Assembly: GCA_021828225.1 (NCBI GenBank)
Contig: JAKASH010000263.1
Coordinates: forward strand, 1-5,482
DNA: 5,482 bases
From: Acidobacteriota bacterium
GTDB taxonomy: Bacteria; Acidobacteriota; Terriglobia; UBA7540
Direction: 5' to 3'
Positions 1-5,081 of the stretch are shown one piece after another; the stretch's first letter is position 1; the number at the start of each line of letters is the position of its first letter. The notes beneath the pieces are model-generated. The model had not been told where the DNA came from, made no database searches, and saw nothing but the letters and a program-made list of their open reading frames with translations. The position numbers and the translations under genes were made by a program.

Positions 1-205
1 TTCGGTCGAAATGAGAGGCGCGCCTGAAAATGCTGAACTGAATTACCAGCGGTACCGCCCAGTGCGGCGTCAAGAGATACGAAATCTCGAGGAAGAAAGC
101 TGCGACAGAACCGCGGGCCATGAACAAGAGGATGAGATAGCTTGCGATATCGAGAATTAGGCTCCCGCTTATCAACCAGAAGATCGGCCGGTGAAAGTCG
201 GGCAT
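1..205 (-). CDS. Hypothetical small membrane protein, N-terminal 68 residues, runs off the window
   Basis: I do not recognise this protein. A minus-strand frame opens at an ATG (205-203) and stays open for 68 codons to the window edge, so the C-terminus is not visible. It begins MPDFHRPIFWLISGS and is strongly hydrophobic. Two probable membrane segments lie at about residues 7-30 and 34-57, followed by a basic stretch (FRRASHFDR) that would sit at the cytoplasmic face. A GGA ribosome-binding core lies six bases before the ATG, which supports this start. The stop codon of the preceding frame (221-223) is only 15 bases upstream, so the two could have been co-transcribed. The start and membrane nature are reasonably supported; the function is unknown. 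Confidence 0.5.
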   Translation of the reverse strand, partial: MPDFHRPIFWLISGSLILDIASYLILLFMARGSVAAFFLEISYLLTPHWAVPLVIQFSIFRRASHFDR

Positions 206-220
206 TGGCTTTCCGGGTCG

Positions 221-559
221 TTAGACCACCCGCACAAATCGCTGGGTCACCCCGACGATAATCAGCGCGGCAAAGCCGAAGAGTTACATATCCCGCAAGG
301 GGCCATCGAGCAGCACGATACGCAAGCCGGATTGACCAGGGGTTGCCACGATCGTTTCCACAAAGTAAAAGAAACCGCTGAAGACAGTCTGGACCAGAAA
401 CCTCACAAGCGCGGCCATCATCAAGCCATCATACGGGGGCGGAGAGAGACGGTCTGCGATGAAGTCTTGAAGATGATCAGGATAGAAAGCGCGACAGCGG
501 CAACTCTGCAACCTTGGAAACAGATCCCAGCACCATGCGGGAGCATATCCGTTGACCAT
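221..559 (-). pseudogene. Decayed membrane-protein frame with an in-frame TAA
   Basis: Reading the minus strand from about 559 gives a frame interrupted by TAA at 284-286. The same frame then continues with LFGFAALIIVGVTQRFVRVV to a second TAA at 221-223. From about 421 downward, codons on both sides of the internal stop end mostly in G or C and encode hydrophobic segments (around VRFLVQTVFSGFFYFVETIV and the segment after the stop). This suggests one gene broken by a nonsense change. The loop between the segments (ATPGQSGLR) faintly resembles the PGGxGxxE loop of the lysylphosphatidylglycerol synthase/UPF0104 membrane family, but this is weak. The part from 559 to about 425 looks less like protein and may not belong. 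Alternatively, it is a short non-functional open frame. The insertion sequence starts immediately upstream. Confidence 0.3.
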
Positions 560-560
560 C

Positions 561-562
561 TA
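561..562. repeat. Left TA target-site duplication
   Basis: This TA precedes the left inverted repeat and matches the TA at 1682-1683. With flanking C560 and G1684 the reconstructed target is CTAG. Confidence 0.85.
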
Positions 563-590
563 AGTTGACTTCACTAAATATTGCGCATAA
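563..590. repeat. Left terminal inverted repeat of the IS630 element
   Basis: It begins AGTTGACTTCACTAAATA. Compared with the reverse complement of 1654-1681, mismatches fall only at repeat positions 9, 10, 19, 23 and 25. The inner part contains TTGCGC (581-586), a candidate -35 box for the transposase, so transposase binding and transcription signals overlap here. Confidence 0.92.
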
Positions 591-609
591 ATCGGTTGGG
601 GTATACAAT
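581..609 (+). promoter_or_regulatory. Candidate sigma-70-type promoter for the transposase
   Basis: TTGCGC (581-586) and TACAAT (604-609, within TATACAAT) are separated by 17 bases, the ideal spacing. The predicted transcription start falls at about 616-617, on the transposase ATG itself. The transcript would then be leaderless. No Shine-Dalgarno sequence lies at a usable distance; the only G-run (598-601) is 15 bases from the ATG and upstream of the predicted transcript start. The match is seen in the sequence; activity is inferred. Confidence 0.5.
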
Positions 610-616
610 CCCTTGT

Positions 617-1657
617 ATGGCCCGGCCGAGTCTGCTCAAACTGTCCGTTGCCGACGAGCGCCAGTTGCAGGAAGCGGCGGCCGAGTCTCCCGAGGGGAAT
701 TTTCGTGACGCCTGTCGTGCCGTTCTGAGTCTGGCTCGTGGGGCTACGCGGCAGCAGGCGGCGGAGCACTTTGGAGTGCATCCGGCAACCGTTGGGCGTT
801 GGGCGGCCCGCTACCGCCAGCGGGGGCTGGCCGGACTCCGGGGCCCCGAGCATGATGGCCGAGGGCGGCCTCGCCGATTGCAGGTGGAACATTTGCAACT
901 GCTGCGGCAAACCGTTCTCACCTCGCCCCGGAAGTTGGGTTATGCTTTTACGGCATGGACCTTGCCGAGGCTGGCCGAATTCTTGAAGCGGCGGACGGGG
1001 GTGACGGTTCGAGCGCATTACTTGGGACGGTTGCTTCACCGCATGGGCATTGCCCGCAGACGGCCCAAGCCTGTCCTGGAAGGCAAACGCGATGAGGTCG
1101 CTCATGACCGCGCCAAGATTGAGCTGGAATCCCTCAAGAAGCATCTTGGACGCAGAAAAAGGACGGTCGTGATCAGCCAAGACGAAACCGAATTTCATCT
1201 GTACCCTTACCTGGTGGCGATCTGGTCGGTGGTCGGCAGTCCTCAACCCGAGGTGCGCACGCCGGGGAAAAACCGCAAGCGCGTTTTGTATGGAGGCTTG
1301 AACCTGAAAACCGGACATCTCACCAGCCACTGGGCCGCGACGAAAAGCGGTGCGCATTTTGTGGAATATCTGGAAACGCTCTTGCTCGACTATCCCGACC
1401 AGAAGATCCTCATGATCGCCGACAACGGCAGCTTCCATCATACGCAAAGAGTGGAGGCCTACGTGAACCAAAACCGCGACCGCTTAGAAATCAAGTGGCT
1501 GCCTCCCTACTGCCCTGACCTGAATGACATCGAGCGCACTTGGAGACGATTGAAAGCCAGCCACGCCTCGAATTTCCTGTTCAATTCGCTGGATGAGCTG
1601 GTCGCCAACGTGCGCAAGGGCATCGAGGAATTGAACGCGACCGTGGGGAGTAATTAA
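617..1657 (+). CDS. IS630-family transposase (DDE), intact
   Basis: This enzyme cuts and pastes the surrounding element at TA sites using a metal-dependent DDE active site. The 346-residue protein starts MARPSLLKLS. An N-terminal helix-turn-helix spans about residues 33-64 (GATRQQAAEHFGVHPATVGRW), and a basic linker (GRGRPRRL) follows at 81-88. The RNase H-like catalytic domain carries D189 (SQDETEFHL), D269 (MIADNGS) and E306 (PDLNDIERTWRRLK), leaving 36 residues between the second and third acids, as usual for IS630. The length is normal and there is no frameshift. I chose the ATG at 617 because it opens the conserved N-terminus; a TTG at 581 in the same frame lies inside the inverted repeat and upstream of the likely -10 box. 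The stop codon (1655-1657) lies within the right inverted repeat. Confidence 0.95.
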   Translation: MARPSLLKLSVADERQLQEAAAESPEGNFRDACRAVLSLARGATRQQAAEHFGVHPATVGRWAARYRQRGLAGLRGPEHDGRGRPRRLQVEHLQLLRQTVLTSPRKLGYAFTAWTLPRLAEFLKRRTGVTVRAHYLGRLLHRMGIARRRPKPVLEGKRDEVAHDRAKIELESLKKHLGRRKRTVVISQDETEFHLYPYLVAIWSVVGSPQPEVRTPGKNRKRVLYGGLNLKTGHLTSHWAATKSGAHFVEYLETLLLDYPDQKILMIADNGSFHHTQRVEAYVNQNRDRLEIKWLPPYCPDLNDIERTWRRLKASHASNFLFNSLDELVANVRKGIEELNATVGSN

Positions 1658-1681
1658 GAGCATTATTTAGTACAGTCAACT
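1654..1681. repeat. Right terminal inverted repeat of the IS630 element
   Basis: Read inward it begins AGTTGACTGTACTAAATA and pairs with 563-590 at 23 of 28 positions. Its inner end contains the transposase stop codon, so gene and terminus overlap. Confidence 0.92.
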
Positions 1682-1683
1682 TA
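1682..1683. repeat. Right TA target-site duplication
   Basis: This TA follows the right inverted repeat and matches 561-562. It also forms part of the last phosphorylase codon before the element (CTA, read on the minus strand). Confidence 0.85.
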
Positions 1684-2962
1684 GGTCCAGGGACAACCGT
1701 TCGCGAGCGTACTCCACAAGAGATTTGCTGGCAGCGGTCCGAAATTGCCAGAGCTTGGCGTCAGGAATACGGCGAATATCCTGCTCCAATGTTTCCGTCT
1801 TCCCAAGCCAGCGATCCTTTCCACAGCTTTCCGTCCAAAGATCGTCGGCAGGAGCCGAATCCCAGGTCGGCATGTGGACTCCGTTCGTCACATGTCCCAC
1901 TGGGATTTCGTCCTCCGGCCAGCGCGGAAACAGAGGCAGAAAGAGGCGCCGGCTCACCTTCCCGTGCAAGCGGCTCACGCCGTTGACCGCCCCGCTCCCG
2001 CGGATTGCCAGATACGCCATGTTGAAAGGCTCCGTTGAGTCTGTGGGATCCTGGCGGCCCAGAGCCAGCAAATCGTGGACTGTAATGCCAAGCTTTTCTT
2101 GGGCATACCCTCCGAGGTATTGCTCGATGAGAGCCGGAGGGAAACGGTCAAAGCCGGCCGCCACTGCCGTGTGGGTAGTGAAGAGATTGCCTGCTCGTGT
2201 GACCGCTAGTGCGACTTCAAAGGGCTGCCCTGTCTCTTCCATAAAGTTCCGGGCGCGCTCCAACACGGCGAAGGCCGCATGCCCTTCATTCAGGTGACAG
2301 ACCTCCGGCTGGATGCCAAGTGCCCGCAGCAGCCGCCATCCGCCGATCCCGAGCAGCAGTTCCTGCTTGAGGCGCAGCTCCGGACCGCCGCCATACAGCT
2401 CGCTGGTAATCCCGCGATGAGCGGGGATGTTCGCCGCGTCATTGCTGTCCAGCAGGTAAAGCTTTACCCTGCCGACTTGAACCTGCCAGGCGCGCAGCCA
2501 GACCGAGTAACCAGGCAAGGCGATCTCCAACCGCAACCACTCGCCGTTCGGGTGGCGCAAAGGCGTGATTGGCAACTGTCCGGGGTCGTTATATGGGAAA
2601 AGGGCCTGTTGCGCTCCTTCCTTGTCGATCACCTGGCGAAAATAGCCCTGCTGGTAGAGGAGTCCCACGCCCACCACGGGCACGCCTAGATCGCTGGCGG
2701 CTTTAAGCTGATCGCCGGCTACATTGCCAAGCCCGCCTGAGTAGATGGGCAGAGCTTCGCTCAACATAAATTCCATACTGAAATACGCGGTGCAGGTCAG
2801 AGAACCCTGCGCATGATTCTGCTGAAACCACGCTGGAGCCGCCAGCGCTTTCCGCCTGGTCTGGACAAGGCCATCAACGTTTCTGCGAAAACCGGGATCG
2901 GCCAATAAACGCTCGATCTGGTCGCGCGAGGCCGTCTGCAGGACCACCCAGGGGTTATGCGT
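1682..2962 (-). pseudogene. glgP: Alpha-glucan (glycogen) phosphorylase, internal fragment missing both ends
   Basis: The intact family (GT35, short bacterial alpha-glucan phosphorylase type, about 800-860 residues) releases glucose-1-phosphate from glycogen with PLP. Here about 427 codons of the N-terminal half survive without a stop. Recognisable blocks, numbered from the GTG at 2947-2945, are AYFSMEF (54-60), LPIYSGGLGNVAGDQLKAAS (66-85), CHLNEGHAAF (217-226), FTTHTAVAAGFDRF (256-269), VNGVSRLHG (321-329) and VTNGVHMPTW (353-362). The family sequence is cut at RERLSLDL by the insertion sequence, so the PLP-lysine motif (SGTSGMK in the family) and the rest of the C-terminal domain are absent. 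At the other end, similarity begins with THNPWVVLQ (about 2962) and the first 35-45 residues are missing. The only possible start, GTG 2947, has no ribosome-binding site and lies inside the homology. The frame stays open upstream to a TAA at 3113-3115 but without ATG. The fragment cannot be catalytic. Confidence 0.88.
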
Positions 2963-3000
2963 GCCCCTGCCGGGGCTGTTGACGGACGGACCCGAATTTA

Positions 3001-3039
3001 AGCAATAAAATCCGCGGACCTCAAAACCGGAGGGCCGCG
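3001..3039 (-). terminator. Candidate rho-independent terminator, minus strand
   Basis: CGCGG-A-CCTC (3013-3022) pairs with GAGG-G-CCGCG (3030-3039) around a 7-base loop, giving nine pairs with one mismatch. On the minus strand the stem is followed by GATTTTATTGCTT, a broken T-rich tract. It lies just upstream of the phosphorylase fragment and would end transcription coming from the right. The T-tract is imperfect, so this is tentative. Confidence 0.35.
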
Positions 3040-3048
3040 CTGCCCGCT

Positions 3049-3106
3049 GTAGAGACGCCTCGCTGAGGCGTCTTAAACCCGAGACGTTCCAGCGGAACGT
3101 CTCTAC
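3049..3106. repeat. 58-bp double-palindrome element (REP/MITE-like)
   Basis: The ends GTAGAGACG (3049-3057) and CGTCTCTAC (3098-3106) are perfect 9-bp inverted repeats. Inside are two perfect hairpins: AGACGCCTC-GCT-GAGGCGTCT (3053-3073) and GAGACGTTCC-AGC-GGAACGTCTC (3081-3103), separated by TAAACCC. The two 3-base loops are reverse complements of each other. Similar short palindromes with GTAGAGACG ends are, from memory, frequent between genes in Acidobacteriota and cyanobacteria. The structure is directly visible; classing it as a dispersed repeat is inferred. Confidence 0.75.
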
Positions 3107-3152
3107 ATCTTCTTACGGCCGGTGCAACCGCGTCGAATGCCCCGGAATTTCC

Positions 3153-3181
3153 TTGACTTTCAGGCCTGGATAGTGTAGCCT
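3153..3181 (+). promoter_or_regulatory. Promoter-like pair, weak -10
   Basis: TTGACT (3153-3158) is a near-consensus -35 box. TAGCCT (3176-3181) follows after 17 bases but keeps only the T, A and final T of the -10 consensus. The -10 overlaps a small inverted repeat (CTGGATAG, then CTATCC-C-AG, 3166-3188) that could be an operator. No gene follows on the plus strand, so any product would be a short untranslated RNA. Confidence 0.2.
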
Positions 3182-3195
3182 ATCCCAGTAAATGT

Positions 3196-3223
3196 GGCCG
3201 GGGTTTTGGCAAGCTGCCCGGCC
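3196..3223. other. GC-rich hairpin
   Basis: GGCCGGG (3196-3202) and CCCGGCC (3217-3223) form a perfect 7-bp stem around a 14-base loop. On the plus strand an A-run follows, so this is not a terminator there; on the minus strand no T-tract follows. Role unknown. Confidence 0.45.
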
Positions 3224-3293
3224 GGAAGAAAAAATGATGCCCGCCTCGACGCCAGCCCGGAAGGTTCTTTCCGATTCGACCAATCGATTGATA

Positions 3294-3325
3294 CCAGGAC
3301 TCTTAGCGAATAAAGAGGGTCCTGG
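3294..3325. other. Hairpin with 11-bp bulged stem
   Basis: CCAGGA-CTCTT (3294-3304) pairs with AAGAG-(GG)-TCCTGG (3313-3325), leaving a two-base GG bulge and an 8-base loop. Neither strand has a following T-tract. It lies 15 bases from the A/T palindrome at 3341-3360 and could belong to the same transcript. Confidence 0.45.
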
Positions 3326-3340
3326 AAGCGGAGTTTGTGA

Positions 3341-3360
3341 AAAAAAAGAATTCTTTTTTT
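3341..3360. repeat. 20-bp perfect A/T palindrome centred on GAATTC
   Basis: Seven A, GAATTC, then seven T form a perfect palindrome. One extra A at 3340 and the flanking TG/CA extend it with a single bulge (3338-3362). As RNA it could fold into an 8-bp stem with an AATT loop followed by U residues on either strand, resembling a weak bidirectional terminator. As DNA it is a rigid A-tract/T-tract site. Confidence 0.6.
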
Positions 3361-3361
3361 C

Positions 3362-3496
3362 AAAAACGAAGCTGGGAAGTTGCTGAAAACACAAGACCGC
3401 TGTGGAAAAAACAGCCAAAACGAACCGAAAACGAAGCTAAAACGAAGCTAGCCAAGTTGTTGAAAACAAATAAAACGCCATAAAACGAAGCTAAAA
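3362..3496. repeat. Helically phased A-tracts and AAAACGAAGCT repeats
   Basis: AAAACGAAGCT occurs exactly at 3363-3373, 3428-3438, 3439-3449 and 3482-3492. The middle two are direct tandem copies, preceded by a degenerate copy (3417-3427). A-runs of four or more start at 3406, 3417, 3428 and 3439 (11 apart), then at 3463, 3472, 3482 and 3493. Spacing near one helical turn is the classic pattern of intrinsically bent DNA. A larger repeat, AAAACGAAGCT plus about 18 bases ending GTTGYTGAAAACA, is present at 3363-3391 and 3439-3468. The region starts 47 bp past the flippase stop codon. Its role is unknown. Confidence 0.7.
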
Positions 3497-3542
3497 GTCG
3501 CGAGCCGCTTTGGAGGCTACATGGTTTCGGGAACAGCGCCGC

Positions 3543-4823
3543 TTATTCCTTGGCCGGCGCTGCCAGTGGGTTGAGGCCCCGGCGGTGCAGAGTGATGGAG
3601 ATCAGGCAGGCGCCAAACACTTCCGCCGCTACCACGGCCGCGGCAACTCCGGCGCCGGCCAATCGCGGAGCCAGGATCAGCGCCAGGGCAATGTTCAGGA
3701 CCCCAATGGCCAGCACGATGCGGCTGAAGGCGCGGTCAAGACCGAGTGGCACCATCCAGAGCATTCCGAGCATGGTGCTGAAGGCGTCGAGAAAGATCAG
3801 CGCGGCCATGATGCGCAGCACCGGGACGCTTGCAGTGAATCCTTTACCCAGAATGATCCGCACAATCCAGGGCGCGGCGAGAAAAACCGCAAGGCTGGAG
3901 ACTGCGCCAAAGGCGCTCATCACCAGCAGGCTCAGGCGCGCAAGGCGCCTTGCCGTGGGAGGGTCTTGATGGACCAAGTGGCTGAAGCGCGGATAGAGGC
4001 TCTGCTGGACGGGAGCGAGCAAGCCCATAAAGGCCCGCGCGATCTTCTCCGCTCCGGCGTAGAACCCGACAGCTTCCGCCGGCGCAAACAGTCCCAGGAT
4101 GAAAGTGCTGCCCGCCGAGTACAAGCCGAGCGAACTTCTGAAGACGAACATGCTCCATCCCATGCGCAGCGTTTTCCAGATCAGCGACGCGCTGGGCAGC
4201 CGGAGCGGCACTTCCCGGAAGACCAGGACGGTCGAGACGATCACGGAAACCAGCGCGCCCGCGCCCTGGAGCGCCAGAACCTTCCAGCCGTCGCTCGGGT
4301 TGCGGACCAGGATAAAGATTCCCGCGGTCCCGAGCGCCCGTCCCGAAACGTCCAGCACTGCCACCAGACGCATTCGCTCAAAGCCCTGGTAATACCAGAG
4401 AATGCTGAAGGCCTGCGCCAGCGCCCCGAACATGGCGGCCCAAAAGAAGACGGCATGCCGATGAAAGAGCGGAATCCATTGTTCAGCCGCGATGGCGAGC
4501 GCGACCGCGCCAGCCGCCAGAAGAACCTTTGCGCCCAGAACTCCGGCCACCAGCCCGGAAAGAGCGTCCCGGGAGCCGCGGCACTTTGCCACCTCGCGCG
4601 TGGCGGAATAACCGAAGCCGAATTCGATGACCAGGCTCGCGTAAGCGCCGAAAGCCTGGGAAAAAGCCACCAGTCCCCACGTTGCCGCGCCCAGCACGCG
4701 CGCGAGATAGGGGATCGTGACGAGCGGCAGCAGGTATCCGGCAAACTGCACTCCGTAGAGCGCCACAACGTTGTGGGCCAGCCCCCGGTCGAGCGTAAGC
4801 TCCCGCAGGTTTTTCAGCTTCAT
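3543..4823 (-). CDS. Polysaccharide (O-antigen/exopolysaccharide) flippase, Wzx/RfbX type
   Basis: The 426-residue protein belongs to the polysaccharide-synthesis branch of the MOP superfamily. Such proteins move undecaprenyl-diphosphate-linked sugar units across the inner membrane. The length is typical (about 400-480) and hydrophobic segments run through the whole sequence, compatible with 12 or more membrane helices. Family-like features include the N-terminal stretch GYLLPLVTIPYLARVLGAAT (29-48), FGFGYSATREVAK (68-80), ILWYYQGFERMR (141-152) and GFYAGAEKIARAF (253-265). The ATG at 4823-4821 is preceded by AGAGGA (4838-4833) nine bases upstream, which fixes the start. It stands alone, with no glycosyltransferase or polymerase gene adjacent in this window, and 258 bp separate it from the upstream aminotransferase gene. 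The exact substrate cannot be read from the sequence; another MOP-type lipid flippase is possible. Confidence 0.88.
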   Translation of the reverse strand: MKLKNLRELTLDRGLAHNVVALYGVQFAGYLLPLVTIPYLARVLGAATWGLVAFSQAFGAYASLVIEFGFGYSATREVAKCRGSRDALSGLVAGVLGAKVLLAAGAVALAIAAEQWIPLFHRHAVFFWAAMFGALAQAFSILWYYQGFERMRLVAVLDVSGRALGTAGIFILVRNPSDGWKVLALQGAGALVSVIVSTVLVFREVPLRLPSASLIWKTLRMGWSMFVFRSSLGLYSAGSTFILGLFAPAEAVGFYAGAEKIARAFMGLLAPVQQSLYPRFSHLVHQDPPTARRLARLSLLVMSAFGAVSSLAVFLAAPWIVRIILGKGFTASVPVLRIMAALIFLDAFSTMLGMLWMVPLGLDRAFSRIVLAIGVLNIALALILAPRLAGAGVAAAVVAAEVFGACLISITLHRRGLNPLAAPAKE

Positions 4824-5081
4824 GCCGCGTTATCCTCTGCGGTGCGGCGCGCTTGGTGGTGTTGGTGCAAGTTCAGTCCTGACTTTTCGCATCGCGGTTC
4901 GCAGACCACGAAGCCTGATATAGGGGTTTAAAGGAGGGAAGTGCTGAACGCAAGGGAAATTTACAAATTTGACGGCCGAATGGCGCCAGACAGCAAAGCG
5001 CCCTCGTGCAATGGGCTGGCAATCGCCGCGCCGCACTGCCCTGCTGCTCCTAAGATTCACCGGACGAAGCAATCCGCGCCG
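4824..5081. other. 258-bp intergenic gap between aminotransferase and flippase
   Basis: This gap holds the flippase ribosome-binding site (4833-4838) and must hold its promoter if the gene is not read from upstream. I see no convincing -35/-10 pair; TATATC on the minus strand (about 4917-4922) has no good partner. Two self-complementary AAATTT hexamers (4957-4962 and 4965-4970) form a small A/T palindrome that could be part of a promoter or operator. No clear terminator follows the aminotransferase stop. Confidence 0.4.

Larger units (their letters stand above)
563..1681 (+). mobile_element. Complete IS630-family insertion sequence (1119 bp)
   Basis: The element is bounded by 28-bp terminal inverted repeats (563-590 and 1654-1681) that match at 23 of 28 positions. 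The dinucleotide TA sits directly outside both ends (561-562 and 1682-1683), as expected for IS630/Tc1-mariner transposons, which duplicate a TA target. Removing the element and one TA restores CTAG, a preferred site for several IS630 elements. It carries one intact transposase gene filling nearly its whole length. Both ends and the catalytic triad are intact, so the element may still be mobile. Its left and right flanks do not belong to one continuous gene. Confidence 0.93.
2963..3542. other. 580-bp gene-free, structured intergenic block
   Basis: I see no credible gene here. The short open frames lack ribosome-binding sites, run through hairpins and repeats, and do not resemble known proteins. 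The block holds, in order, a hairpin with a minus-strand T-rich tail, a 58-bp double palindrome, a promoter-like pair, two longer hairpins, a 20-bp A/T palindrome and phased A-tracts with 11-mer repeats. Each is listed separately. From about 3340 on, the DNA is far richer in A than its surroundings. Confidence 0.7.

Noticed and set aside
191..568. 125-codon plus-strand frame at the left end
   Set aside because: It is highly polar, overlaps minus-strand frames with better codon pattern and runs into the inverted repeat of the insertion sequence.
560..1471. 303-codon open frame on the minus strand, antisense to the transposase
   Set aside because: It lies inside the transposase gene, which has clear catalytic motifs; the antisense translation is rich in H, Q, R and P with no domain, as expected of a shadow frame in GC-rich DNA.
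1725..2689. Plus-strand frames (1725-2297 and 2279-2689) opposite the phosphorylase fragment
   Set aside because: They mirror conserved phosphorylase coding sequence and have no family resemblance.
3049..3106. CRISPR array or terminator reading of the double palindrome
   Set aside because: There are only two non-identical hairpins, no spacer periodicity and no T-tract on either strand.
3192..3386. 64-codon plus-strand frame just after the promoter-like pair
   Set aside because: No ribosome-binding site precedes its ATG, the start lies next to a GC hairpin, and the translation reads through three structured elements.
3113..3418. 101-codon minus-strand frame in the intergenic block
   Set aside because: It passes through several hairpins and the A/T palindrome, which account for its FEKKNSFF-type stretch; no ribosome-binding site or family match.
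3510..4931. 473-codon plus-strand frame antisense to the flippase
   Set aside because: Its translation is uniformly polar and low in complexity (many R, Q, H, D, E) with no recognisable fold, while the opposite strand encodes a convincing flippase with a ribosome-binding site.
4830..5072. 80-codon minus-strand frame between aminotransferase and flippase
   Set aside because: It needs a TTG start without a ribosome-binding site, is very arginine-rich and overlaps the flippase ribosome-binding site; more likely untranslated leader.
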